64,000 nucleotides of DNA from Nitrospinae bacterium bin107 (GCA_002238965.1 MPNJ01000001.1:124001-188000), one strand, 5' to 3'; shown: positions 33,976 to 42,491, counted from the stretch's first letter. Notes: a model not told the origin generated them from the sequence alone. A program made the numbers and translations.

Positions 33976-35379
33976 ATGACCATCGAACTCAAACTCCCCG
34001 AACTCGGGGAAAATATTACGTCCGGAAAAGTGATCGCCGTTTTGGTGAACGTGGGAGATACCATAGCGGTGGATCAGTCGGTCATCGAAGTGGAAACCGA
34101 CAAGGCGCTCATTGAAGTCCCCTCATCCGTTGGGGGCAAGATAACGGAAATTCATCTCAAACCCGGCGACGACGCCGAAGTGGGAGAAACCATTCTCGTC
34201 ATCGAAGAAAGCGACGCGAGCATGGAGCCCACTTTGGATAAGAAGGATTTTGAGGAAATCTCAACAGACACCGCCGAGTCAATGGGTCCGGAAGAAACCC
34301 AGCCCATGCTGATAGACCAGCCCGCACAGCCTTTAGAGACAGCGGGCGAAGATGCCGCGACTGAACCCGCGCCTGCCAGATTTACCCTGGAATCCACTGA
34401 TGCCCCGTCAGAGGCGCCTGTGCCGGAGGCTGCCGAAACTCCAGTACCAAAAAGCAAAAAAGAGCCCGCGCCCGCGGCGCCCTCGGTACGCAGAATCGCT
34501 CGCGAGGCGGGCGTCGACATAAGCGATGTGCCGGGCAGCGGGATTGGAGGCAGAATATCCGCGCAAGACGTCAAGGAATTCGTGGCGGCGCAAGGAGGTA
34601 CCGCCGTACCGGATACGCCTGCTCCCGCATTGATGAACGTGCCCGTTCAACTGCCCGACCTCGCCCGCTGGGGAGGAATTGAACGCAAGCCCATGTCGGG
34701 CATCCGGCGTGCGACGTCTGTGAATCTCTCTCGCGCATGGACGAACATCCCCCATGTAACTCAGTGCGAAAAAGCCGATATTTCCGAACTCGACGCATTG
34801 AGAAGAAAATTCTCCCCAAAAGCAGAGGCCGCCGGTGGCAAACTCACCGTAACCGCCATTCTCATTAAAGTCATCGCATCGGCCCTCAAAGTCTTCCCGC
34901 AATTCAATGCGAGCGTAGATACGGCGAACGAAGAGATCATCTATAAAGACTATGTTCACGTGGGTGTTGCCGTGGATACCGAAAATGGTTTGCTTGTTCC
35001 GGTGATTCGAAATGCGGACAAGAAAAACATCGTCGAACTATCAGTGGAACTAGGTGTAGCGGCGGAACGCGCCCGCTCCCGAAAACTCGCTCCCGACGAC
35101 ATGCAGGGCGGCTCCATCACCATCACGAACCTCGGAGGCTTTGGCGGCACCTATTTCACCCCGATAGTGAACTGGCCCGAAGTCGCCATCCTCGGCGTCT
35201 CCCGGGCGCGGATGGAACCGGTTTGGGTGAAAACCGAGAAGAAATTCGAACCGCGCCTGATGCTTCCGCTCATGGTTTCTTACGATCACCGCATTATTGA
35301 CGGAGCGGATGGCGTCAAATTCTTGAGGTGGGTGGCCGATGCGTTGGAAGAGCCCATGCTCATGACCCTCGAGGGTTGA
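33976..35379 (+). CDS. aceF: Dihydrolipoamide acetyltransferase, pyruvate dehydrogenase E2
   Basis: This 467-residue protein forms the E2 core of the pyruvate dehydrogenase complex and transfers acetyl groups to CoA. It has one lipoyl domain (residues 1-78, lipoyl Lys43 in VETDKALIEVPS) and a Pro/Ala/Glu-rich linker (about 80-168). A peripheral-subunit-binding domain follows (about 171-203, VRRIAREAGVDISDVPGSG), then the catalytic domain with SYDHRIIDGADG (His438, Asp442). A single lipoyl domain is the short form; E. coli has three. It lies 21 nt after aceE. Confidence 0.96.
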   Translation: MTIELKLPELGENITSGKVIAVLVNVGDTIAVDQSVIEVETDKALIEVPSSVGGKITEIHLKPGDDAEVGETILVIEESDASMEPTLDKKDFEEISTDTAESMGPEETQPMLIDQPAQPLETAGEDAATEPAPARFTLESTDAPSEAPVPEAAETPVPKSKKEPAPAAPSVRRIAREAGVDISDVPGSGIGGRISAQDVKEFVAAQGGTAVPDTPAPALMNVPVQLPDLARWGGIERKPMSGIRRATSVNLSRAWTNIPHVTQCEKADISELDALRRKFSPKAEAAGGKLTVTAILIKVIASALKVFPQFNASVDTANEEIIYKDYVHVGVAVDTENGLLVPVIRNADKKNIVELSVELGVAAERARSRKLAPDDMQGGSITITNLGGFGGTYFTPIVNWPEVAILGVSRARMEPVWVKTEKKFEPRLMLPLMVSYDHRIIDGADGVKFLRWVADALEEPMLMTLEG

Positions 35380-35515
35380 ACGAATCTTTCGGATGCGCAT
35401 ACGGCCGTCTGTTTGTGCATGGCGGGGATGCACGCCCCCGGAATCCTCTAGATCGATCAGCTCCAGCGTCTCCAATTAAAAATTCTCCCCGATTTGCCTT
35501 TTGGATGCCTTTTCG

Positions 35516-36094
35516 ATGACGAATCTCTTGGGCGATTGGAATTTCCTGCAGTCCTGGTGGTGGAAACCCTACATCAAACCCCTTATTGGTCTGGCCTGGT
35601 TTGCGGGCGTCATCGCGCTGGGTGCGATCATCTTCTTCGCGGTTATGGGGAGCGCCAGACTCTCCGAATACAGAGAAGCCCTCTTCCCTCCCAAAGAACC
35701 CGAGATTCCTGAGGACGAGGCAGAGCTTATCGATTTCATGGAGTCTTACTTCCCGGAAGCGTCCGAAGAAGAGATCATACTGATGGAGCAAATCCTCGAC
35801 GACGTCATGAAGGAGGATATTCATCCGCAAATGGCGCGTGAAATTGAAGCCCGGGGCATCCCTGTCCGGCTGCTGACCCTCCCGCCGCCTGAAATCGTAC
35901 GCGCAGTGGGAAGCTATCCCGTGGCCGTGTGGATTCCTCAATTGAACGCGATTGAGATATACGCTTCAGTTGTCAAAAGCGAATGCAGGCGAGACCCGAA
36001 GCGCTACAGAGAAAAAATAGGCGACCTGCTGCTGCATGAAATCGGTCACGCCCTGGGTCTTGATGAACCAACAATCAAGGATTTCGGCGTGTAG
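35516..36094 (+). CDS. Membrane-anchored minimal zincin metallopeptidase
   Basis: This protein of about 192 residues has one strong transmembrane segment (IKPLIGLAWFAGVIALGAI, about residues 21-45), an acidic linker and a C-terminal zinc motif LLHEIGHALGLDE. The motif and its position near the C-terminus match the minimal metallopeptidase family often annotated as Zincin_1 (PF06262). Those proteins are usually cytoplasmic and unanchored, so the membrane segment is unusual. The start is uncertain: ATG 35516 is used, but a TTG five codons earlier is possible, and neither has a strong ribosome site. It lies 136 nt after aceF and ends five nucleotides before the convergent E3-like gene. Confidence 0.72.
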   Translation: MTNLLGDWNFLQSWWWKPYIKPLIGLAWFAGVIALGAIIFFAVMGSARLSEYREALFPPKEPEIPEDEAELIDFMESYFPEASEEEIILMEQILDDVMKEDIHPQMAREIEARGIPVRLLTLPPPEIVRAVGSYPVAVWIPQLNAIEIYASVVKSECRRDPKRYREKIGDLLLHEIGHALGLDEPTIKDFGV

Positions 36095-36099
36095 CGGCT

Positions 36100-37614
36100 C
36101 TACTCCTCCGCGCCGTGCCCGTTGAGATCAGCAGGGTCGGTCACTTCCAAGCTACCCTTAAGCCCGAACAAGCGTTGCATCTTCTTCCTGAAGGCCGGTG
36201 TGAAGAGCCTTTCGGCATAATATCGACCCGCCACCCTCTTGTTCACCTGCGCCAGAGTGGGATAGACGTGAACCGTATCCACCACCTCCTTGATGTGCAT
36301 CTTCTTGCGGACGGCCAGCACAAACTCGTGTAATATCTCGCCCGCTGCTGGCCCGACCAGATCAGTTCCCACGAGCCTTCCCTTCTCGTCGCACACGACC
36401 TTGCAGATTCCTTCCGTTTCCCCGTCCAGGACGGCGCGGTCCACACGGCTCATCGGAAAGCGAAACACTTGGATGCGATTCGCCCCCAATGCCGCTTCGG
36501 CGTCAGCTTCGCTCATGCCGACATGCGCCGCCTCGGGCGTGGTATAGATCGTCCACGGCACGGCGTCATAGTTCGTTTTCTTCTTCAGAAACGGGAGCGA
36601 GATGCCAAATGGCGCGCTGAAGAGCATGTTCCTGAGCGCCACACCCGCCTCATACTCCGCCATGTGGGTAAAGAGATACTGGCCCCTGATATCGCCTGCG
36701 GCGAAGATGCGCGGATTCGCGGTTTGAAGATATTCATCCGTCTCCACACCGTGCGGGGTGTAATTCACGCCAGCCTTCTCCAGGTCCATCCCACCCACGT
36801 TGGGCGATCGCCCAGTCGCAATGAGCAGTTGATCGCACACCCACTCCCTTTTTCCAGACGGCGTATCGGCCTCTAAAAAAATCTCTTCCCCTCGTTTCTC
36901 GACTCTCTGCGTGTTCACGTTGAAATGGAGTTTGAGACCGGATTCCGTCAAGGAATCGGCCAGAATTTCGGCCATTTCCTTATCGAGTCTCGGCAAGAGC
37001 TTCGGCGCGCTTTGCAGCACTTCCACCTCTGCGCCGAGTTGCTGAAACGCCTGTGACAATTCCAGTCCTATCGGTCCCGCTCCCAGCACCACCAGGCGTC
37101 TCGGCAACTCTTCCAAATCGAAAACGGTCTCGTTCGTGAGATAGGGCACGCTATCGAGACCGGCGATGGGCGGCACGAAGGGAGAACTGCCCATGGACAG
37201 CAAAAACCGCTTGGCCCGCAGCGTCCTGTCCCCAATCTGAAACGTATCGGGACCGGTGAAAGCGCCATCTCCGAAGATCACCTCGATTCCCATGCCCTCG
37301 AAACGCTCTGGCGCGTCGTGCTCGCCGATGTGGGCCTGGGCCGCCTTCATCCGCTTCATGACACGGGGAAAATCGACCCGCACGTCGCTCACGTCAATCC
37401 CGAACTCGGGCATCGAGCGCGCCTGCGCCGCGAGCCGCGCCGAGCGGATAAGACCTTTCGAAGGCACGCACCCATAGTTCAGGCAATCTCCGCCGAGCTT
37501 CGCCTTCTCCACGAGCGCGGCTTTGGCCCCCAGTTGGGCAGCCCCAACGGACGCCACCAGACCGCCGACTCCCCCCCCGATGGATACCAAATCAAACACC
37601 GACTCATTTTGCAT
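36100..37614 (-). CDS. Dihydrolipoamide dehydrogenase / mercuric reductase-like flavoprotein
   Basis: This 504-residue FAD/NAD(P) disulfide oxidoreductase has an N-terminal FAD motif (SIGGGVGGLVASVGAAQLGA), redox cysteines Cys44 and Cys49 (GGDCLNYGCVPSK), a second dinucleotide motif (VVLGAGPIGLELSQAF) and ATGRSPN. In true lipoamide dehydrogenase the C-terminal HxHPTLxE motif supplies the catalytic His-Glu pair. Here it reads VHVYPTLAQ, so His is Tyr451 and Glu is Gln456. That variant is seen in relatives of MerA and membrane-associated reductases. It sits convergently beside aceEF, but identity as the complex E3 is doubtful. The protein has about 40 extra C-terminal residues. Confidence 0.85.
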   Translation of the reverse strand: MQNESVFDLVSIGGGVGGLVASVGAAQLGAKAALVEKAKLGGDCLNYGCVPSKGLIRSARLAAQARSMPEFGIDVSDVRVDFPRVMKRMKAAQAHIGEHDAPERFEGMGIEVIFGDGAFTGPDTFQIGDRTLRAKRFLLSMGSSPFVPPIAGLDSVPYLTNETVFDLEELPRRLVVLGAGPIGLELSQAFQQLGAEVEVLQSAPKLLPRLDKEMAEILADSLTESGLKLHFNVNTQRVEKRGEEIFLEADTPSGKREWVCDQLLIATGRSPNVGGMDLEKAGVNYTPHGVETDEYLQTANPRIFAAGDIRGQYLFTHMAEYEAGVALRNMLFSAPFGISLPFLKKKTNYDAVPWTIYTTPEAAHVGMSEADAEAALGANRIQVFRFPMSRVDRAVLDGETEGICKVVCDEKGRLVGTDLVGPAAGEILHEFVLAVRKKMHIKEVVDTVHVYPTLAQVNKRVAGRYYAERLFTPAFRKKMQRLFGLKGSLEVTDPADLNGHGAEE

Positions 37615-37675
37615 CTTTATATCCTCTCCAGACGGCGAAAAGCGTCTCTCCCGTAACGAACGCGAACCAGTCCGC

Positions 37676-39202
37676 TCAAGATGTTACTTTATCCAAGGGT
37701 TTCAGCCCGAACAAGAAAAACAAGAACGCGATAAACAAATAACCGACAGCTATGCCGGGCGCCGCCCCCCAGCCGAAAAAACTAACGACGCCGCCGGGCG
37801 TGATTCTCCAAGCGTGAATTATCCCGAACCAGCTCAATACCGCGCCGGCCAACGCCCATCCTCCCGCCTGTTTCGGTTCCTTATCTACCAGTTTTGCTAC
37901 GATGGCCGTAAGGATGATGGACGTAAATAGAAATCCGCGCTCCAAGGTAACCATCCCCACCAGGTGAAAACCCACTTTGGCGAACGCATCCTGTCCCACT
38001 TTCCACAAGGTTGTGCCCGCTCCCCTGAGGGAGGATTCCACCATCAGCAAACCCCAGGCGGCGATGGCGGGTATCAAACCGATAGCCACGGCCGGCCCGT
38101 GGTTCTTCGGCACAGCCTGAAATGCCTGGGTGAGCATCATCACCCCGATCCAGAGCATGAGGGCGAAGAGCGCCTCGCCCGGAATGATTTTCGAAAGCGC
38201 CGCTATCGAACCGGTAAAGCAGAGAACCGTCATCACCGTCCCGTTCAAGGCGCTGTAACCCGCGCGCGCCCCAACCCTCTTCCAGGCCGGATGTCCGATA
38301 TATATCGTCGTGGGAAAACAACTCCCAAGACACGCCGCGAGAAGCGAACCCGCGCCGTTCACCGCGAGGGAACTACCCGTGTCGTAACTGTCACCGGCCG
38401 CAGCTGCGCTTTCCAGGCACATCAGGCTGCCCACCAGCGTCATCAGACCCATGGGGATGGAAACCGCGAGGTAGTCCCAGGCCAGCGGACCGAAAAGAGC
38501 GTCAGACAAAGGCCCGAGGGCGGAGGATGGAAGCGCCAGCCCTACAGGCGCCGGGATACCGACCGGAAACCCCTTGATGACGGCGGAAAGAACCACTCCC
38601 ACCGCCACCGCTACGAGGCCACCCGGCACGCCGAAGGGAAATCTGAATCCGCCGAAATAATGGACCAGGATGATTCCCAGGGGCACCATGGAGAGGAGCG
38701 GGTTCTCCCAGATTCTGAATGCGAAATCCATCGCAATGAAAGTGAGCGCGATGCCTCCAAGTGCGGAGAGCAGAGCGGCCCTTGGCGCGACCCGCCTGAT
38801 CCACCCGCCCACCAGCGCACCGACTGTCTCGATCACCCCGCTCACGAAACAGGCCGCCAGACCTGCCTGCCAGGCCGCTTCGGCGCTTCCGGTCTTGAGC
38901 TTGACGGGCAGCATGACGAAAAAGATGAACGCAAACAGCGTCACCGTGTTGAGGCCGTAAGGCATGGCTGTCACATCGTCTCGGCCTTCGCGTACGGCCA
39001 GACGCCGCGCCTGCCAGGTATAGAAAAGGTTGCCCCCCAGAAGACTCAGGGCCGCAGCGGGCAATACGCGCCCGAATATTAGTGACTCGGGAAAACCCAG
39101 CAACCCTTTCAAGAAACTCACGATGAGAAGAAGGTTAATGAGGTTGTCCATCCACAGACCGAAAAAGCCGTCGATATCACCCTTCACGAACCATCCAGGC
39201 AT
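37676..39202 (-). CDS. NCS2-like (xanthine/uracil family) permease
   Basis: This 508-residue inner-membrane protein has 12-14 hydrophobic segments. Features such as MPYGLNTVTLFAFIF, the half-helix motifs ALLSALGGIALTFIAMDF and CLESAAAAGDSYDTGSS, and ACLGSCFPTTIYIGHPAW point to the NCS2/SulP superfamily fold. Substrate is unknown; nucleobase or anion are both possible. ATG 39202 is preferred (AGGGA nine nucleotides upstream); an open frame extends 16 codons further. It is transcribed away from the glutaredoxin-DinB gene at 39375. It lies 61 nt upstream of the E3-like gene on the same strand's downstream side. Confidence 0.68.
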   Translation of the reverse strand: MPGWFVKGDIDGFFGLWMDNLINLLLIVSFLKGLLGFPESLIFGRVLPAAALSLLGGNLFYTWQARRLAVREGRDDVTAMPYGLNTVTLFAFIFFVMLPVKLKTGSAEAAWQAGLAACFVSGVIETVGALVGGWIRRVAPRAALLSALGGIALTFIAMDFAFRIWENPLLSMVPLGIILVHYFGGFRFPFGVPGGLVAVAVGVVLSAVIKGFPVGIPAPVGLALPSSALGPLSDALFGPLAWDYLAVSIPMGLMTLVGSLMCLESAAAAGDSYDTGSSLAVNGAGSLLAACLGSCFPTTIYIGHPAWKRVGARAGYSALNGTVMTVLCFTGSIAALSKIIPGEALFALMLWIGVMMLTQAFQAVPKNHGPAVAIGLIPAIAAWGLLMVESSLRGAGTTLWKVGQDAFAKVGFHLVGMVTLERGFLFTSIILTAIVAKLVDKEPKQAGGWALAGAVLSWFGIIHAWRITPGGVVSFFGWGAAPGIAVGYLFIAFLFFLFGLKPLDKVTS

Positions 39203-39301
39203 TGGAGTTCCCTTGTTCAAGGTCAACACTTCAAACCGAGCACACCGCAACTCACGGGATAGTAAAACACGCGGGCTTGTTCGCCAAAGCGCACGAGGCA
39301 G

Positions 39302-39330
39302 TTTTTCTCACCCCAATCGTTTGGTATGAT
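39302..39330 (+). promoter_or_regulatory. Possible promoter of the glutaredoxin-DinB gene
   Basis: A good -10 hexamer TATGAT (39325-39330) lies 45 nt before the ATG at 39375. A weak -35 candidate TTTTTC (39302-39307) lies 17 nt upstream of it. The -35 match is poor, so only the -10 is persuasive. Confidence 0.3.
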
Positions 39331-39374
39331 TCGCCCATAAAAAATCACTTTCGCGCTCATCGGGGAGAAAATCG

Positions 39375-40127
39375 ATGGAAGCTGTCAAAGTCTACACGCG
39401 GCACGGCTGATACACCTGCGCCCTTACGAGAGAGTTTCTCTCGTCCAGCGGTCTGGAAGTCGTCAACAGAGACTGCACGAACGACGCCGAAGCCCAGGCG
39501 GAACTCAAGGCGCTGGGTATCAAGGCCCTGCCCGTCGCCGTGCGCGGAGAAAATGTGGTAGTGGGCTACGACGTAGATGCCCTTCGCGAGGCCTTTGACA
39601 TCGAACAGGAAGGCGCCGGTCCCCTCTCGTCTGAAAAAATGCTCCACTATTTCGAGATGGTGTTCGACGCCTTTCGCCGCGTGATCCGCCAGATTCCATA
39701 CGAAACGCTCGACTGGGTAACCCCCGGCAGACCCCGCACGCTTCGCCAGCTCACATGGCACAGCTTCGAGCGTCCGGACCTCGTGATGCAGACTCACGCA
39801 TCAGGAGAGTACACCGAAGATATGGTGCGGCGGTATGAAACGATGGCGAACGATTATGATACCAACGAAGATATCTGCGCCTATGGAGATGAAATTCAGG
39901 CAAAGCTCACCGACTTTCTGACAGACGGCGGCGAGGCGCTCGCCAAAAAAGTGTCGAGCTATATGGGACCCATCACCGTACATGAGTTGATGATTCTCTC
40001 GCTCGGGCACGCCTTCCAGCACCTACGGCAAACCTACCACTATTTCGAGATGCTGGAGATAGTGCCGGATAACCCGCTGCAACCCGAAGACTACGAAGAA
40101 GTGCCTGTGCCAAAGGATCTCTTTTAG
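39375..40127 (+). CDS. Glutaredoxin-like/DinB fusion protein, probable selenoprotein (in-frame TGA at codon 12)
   Basis: Reading from ATG 39375 (GGGGAG seven nucleotides upstream) to TAG 40125-40127 gives 250 codons with one in-frame TGA at 39408-39410. The N-terminus reads MEAVKVYTRHG-[TGA]-YTC, then ALTREFLSSSGLEV and KALGIKALPVAV. This is a glutaredoxin fold in which the TGA falls exactly on the first redox cysteine of C-x-x-C, so Sec12-x-x-Cys15 is predicted. Residues about 85-250 are a DinB-like four-helix domain with candidate metal ligands His129, His212 and His216 (LTWHSFERPD, LGHAFQHLRQ). A hairpin of bacterial SECIS geometry follows the TGA. Codons after the TGA keep the frame, motif and length, which argues against a pseudogene. 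The selABCD genes are not in the window. Without Sec insertion, only the part from about 39540 would be called. Confidence 0.82.
39408..39444 (+). promoter_or_regulatory. Candidate bacterial SECIS element following the TGA codon
   Basis: Downstream of the TGA (39408-39410), ACGAGAGA (39426-39433) and TCTCTCGT (39437-39444) form a perfect 8-bp stem with loop GTT (39434-39436). The loop begins 23 nt after the TGA and its first base is G. Published bacterial SECIS models require a stem-loop within the coding region, a UGA-to-loop distance of about 16-37 nt, and a G among the first loop bases. The element meets all three. Confidence 0.72.
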
Positions 40128-40157
40128 TCCTGTTTTGTTTTCCAAGGAGGCCGCTTG

Positions 40158-41435
40158 ATGCCGTCTAAAGAAACGTTTCCCCTCCGCGCGAACCGCGACC
40201 GCATGAGGCGTGAGTTCAACGCCCAGGCGAAGATCGGCAAATACGGAAAAACGGGCCTCGACCGCGTGGCCTTCACGCCGGTCTACAACGAGGTGCGAGA
40301 CCTCGTCGAGGGCTGGATGAAGAACGCGGGCCTTGAGACGCGGGTCGACGCCGTGGGGAATCTGTATGGACGAAAAGAGGGCCGCGTGCGCGGACTTCCC
40401 GCCGTGATGGCCGGCTCGCATCTCGATTCCCAGAGCCCGGGCGGACGCTTCGACGGCCCCGCGGGCGTGCTCACTGCTCTCGAAGCGTTCCGGCGCATCG
40501 ACGAGACGGGACTCGCCCACGATCACCCCATCGAGGTGATGGCCTTCGTGGGAGAGGAATCCGCATGCGGGATGACGGTGTTCGGCAGCAGCGTCGCCAC
40601 GGGTGTCGTGGGCGTGAAAGATTTGAAGAACACGGAGCATCCGCCGACCGGCAAATCGCTGTATGAAGCCATCGAGGCGGTGGGCGGCAATCCTGCGCGC
40701 GTACGCTCGTGCCGGATTAAAGACGGCTCACTCAAGGCCTTTCTGGAGCTTCACATCGAACAGGGGCCGGTGCTCGAATCGGCCGAGATACCCATCGGCA
40801 TCGTGGACAGGGTGGTGGGATACACGAGGGGCGAGGTTCACTTCACTGGCGTCACGGCGCACTCGGGCGGACAGCCCATGCCCTACCGAAAGGACGCCGG
40901 AATCGCGGCGGCGGACTTCATGGTGCGCATGGAGAACTTCGTGAACCGCGCGCCCGAGTCTCAGCGCGTAACAATCACCTTCGGGGAGATGGAAGCGCTC
41001 CCAGGATGGGTGTCCATCGTGCCCGGAGGGGCGAGGCTTTCTTTCGATCTCAGAAGCAGAAGCCAGACGGTGATGGAGCGCACCCTCGGGCGGATGGAAA
41101 AAACGCTTGCCGCCATCGAGAAGGAGCGGGGCGTCGAAGGCCGCCTCTCCGACGTGAAGAAGCTGGCCGTCTGCCCCACCTCCAACAACATTCAAAAGGC
41201 GCTCCGGCGCGCTTCCAAAGAAACGGGACACGCCGCGCTCACGCTATCGAGCGGCGGGGTGCACGACGCCTGCCGCATGGCGGCGATATGCCCGATCGGA
41301 ATGGTGTTCATTCCCTCGGTGGGCGGGCTCTCGCACACGCCCGAGGAGTTCACGCACTTTGACGACATGGTGAAGGGCGCAGAAATCCTCGCCTCCTCCA
41401 TTGCGCATCTCGCCAACGAGAAGGTGAAGGCGTAA
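40158..41435 (+). CDS. Zn-dependent amidohydrolase of the hydantoinase/carbamoylase (M20) family
   Basis: This 425-residue cytoplasmic enzyme resembles N-carbamoyl-L-amino acid hydrolase, allantoate amidohydrolase and beta-ureidopropionase. Motifs are AGSHLDSQSPGGRFDG (metal ligands His88 and Asp99), AFVGEESACGMTVFG, LHIEQGPVLE (His ligand) and the C-terminal SSGGVHDACRMA and GLSHTPEEF. The ATG at 40158 is chosen because AAGGAGG ends seven nucleotides before it; a TTG three nucleotides upstream is less well spaced. It lies 30 nt after the glutaredoxin-DinB gene on the same strand and is likely co-transcribed with it. A permease of NCS2 type is nearby, which could hint at purine or pyrimidine degradation. 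Confidence 0.88.
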   Translation: MPSKETFPLRANRDRMRREFNAQAKIGKYGKTGLDRVAFTPVYNEVRDLVEGWMKNAGLETRVDAVGNLYGRKEGRVRGLPAVMAGSHLDSQSPGGRFDGPAGVLTALEAFRRIDETGLAHDHPIEVMAFVGEESACGMTVFGSSVATGVVGVKDLKNTEHPPTGKSLYEAIEAVGGNPARVRSCRIKDGSLKAFLELHIEQGPVLESAEIPIGIVDRVVGYTRGEVHFTGVTAHSGGQPMPYRKDAGIAAADFMVRMENFVNRAPESQRVTITFGEMEALPGWVSIVPGGARLSFDLRSRSQTVMERTLGRMEKTLAAIEKERGVEGRLSDVKKLAVCPTSNNIQKALRRASKETGHAALTLSSGGVHDACRMAAICPIGMVFIPSVGGLSHTPEEFTHFDDMVKGAEILASSIAHLANEKVKA

Positions 41436-41510
41436 GGCGAAAAATCGACGGGCAACGCTTTATTGAATACTCTTACCCAAAGTGCCTGACGTAAGGAAAA
41501 GCACCTTTTC

Positions 41511-42284
41511 TCAACATCGCCGTTTTAGGTCCCACCCGTTCAAGTCATGTATTTCGAGTATCTCAGCACGCGACACACGCAAGTCAAGACGCAGATGTTT
41601 GTTCAACTCGACTTCGTCAATAGGAAGCAGCACATCCTTCTGAAGTGAAAAGCCGTGTTTCAACACACATACGTGGAGAGTTAATCCCGGGGACTCAACA
41701 TCTTTTTTGGTATGCTGTACCTCGTTGACATGCTTTGCTATTACGCTCAGGAGATGGTCGATGGTCAAGTTGTTGACACTCTTCAGAAGATGAAACCAAA
41801 GCCCCCACTCTTGCTCGCGAAGCAACTTCTCTACGTCTTTATAGATGTCGTCGGTGTTTCCTGCCAGGCTGACTCCCTCGGCCTTGAATTCTACATTGCA
41901 ACTATCAGTCCCTTTCATATCTTGCACCTGAAGATCAGTCTGTGCCGAACGTTCTCCATCTCCGCTAAACGAGTAAGATTTAGAAGTCGGTACCTCAACC
42001 GAATAACCATGAGAATTCTGGCGCAATAAGGCCTCAAAAAAAGCGAATCTGGCCTCCTGCTCACTTACTCGCAAACCGTTTTGACGGTAGCGCGGAAAAA
42101 TGAGCCGACCCGTGCCAATGCCGCTAGATTGACTTCCTCCACTTCGCGCATAGGCATCCCATAATAGCCTGTCCGTGCGTTCGCAAACCTCTGAGATGTC
42201 CAAACTTAATTGTTGCAACCTATGTCTCCCTTCACTATTCCACCAAAGAAATAATACATTTTCGGGATTTTGCTCACAGAGCAA
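41511..42284 (-). CDS. Hypothetical protein, predicted PD-(D/E)XK nuclease-like
   Basis: This 257-residue protein belongs to no family I recognise. Residues 74-136 have the layout of a PD-(D/E)XK nuclease core: Glu77 in a helix (SEQEARFAFFEALL), Asp117 in SAQTDLQV and Glu132-x-Lys134 in CNVEFKAEG. The rest is helical with a charged C-terminus. The gene is markedly AT-richer than its neighbours and stands alone between an amidohydrolase gene and a Liv operon, which suggests lateral acquisition. The only start codon in frame near the 5' end is a TTG at 42284 with no good ribosome site, so the start is uncertain. Confidence 0.6.
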   Translation of the reverse strand: MLCEQNPENVLFLWWNSEGRHRLQQLSLDISEVCERTDRLLWDAYARSGGSQSSGIGTGRLIFPRYRQNGLRVSEQEARFAFFEALLRQNSHGYSVEVPTSKSYSFSGDGERSAQTDLQVQDMKGTDSCNVEFKAEGVSLAGNTDDIYKDVEKLLREQEWGLWFHLLKSVNNLTIDHLLSVIAKHVNEVQHTKKDVESPGLTLHVCVLKHGFSLQKDVLLPIDEVELNKHLRLDLRVSRAEILEIHDLNGWDLKRRC

Positions 42285-42491
42285 TCTTACAACAGGCTTT
42301 ATATTGAATCTTTATAAGCGCTTTTCGCCCTGATATCCCTTTATGATTGTCAAGTTATTGTAAGCTAAGACGTATTATGATAAATTTCGCTACCTTAAAA
42401 TAAGTAAGTATGAATGTATTGTCGCAGTTACGTTTGCGGCGCAGCGTCTCGAAACCGAAACTCTATAGTTGAAATCGAGAGGGAGAAAAAA

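Noticed and set aside
36100-37614. Naming the E3-like flavoprotein gene lpdA from its place near aceEF
   Set aside because: The catalytic His and Glu of lipoamide dehydrogenase are replaced by Tyr and Gln, so position alone is not enough.
39408-39410. The TGA as an ordinary nonsense mutation in a glutaredoxin-DinB gene
   Set aside because: It falls precisely on the redox Cys position, the frame downstream is intact over 238 codons, and a SECIS-like hairpin follows at the right distance. The alternative stays possible until sel genes are found.
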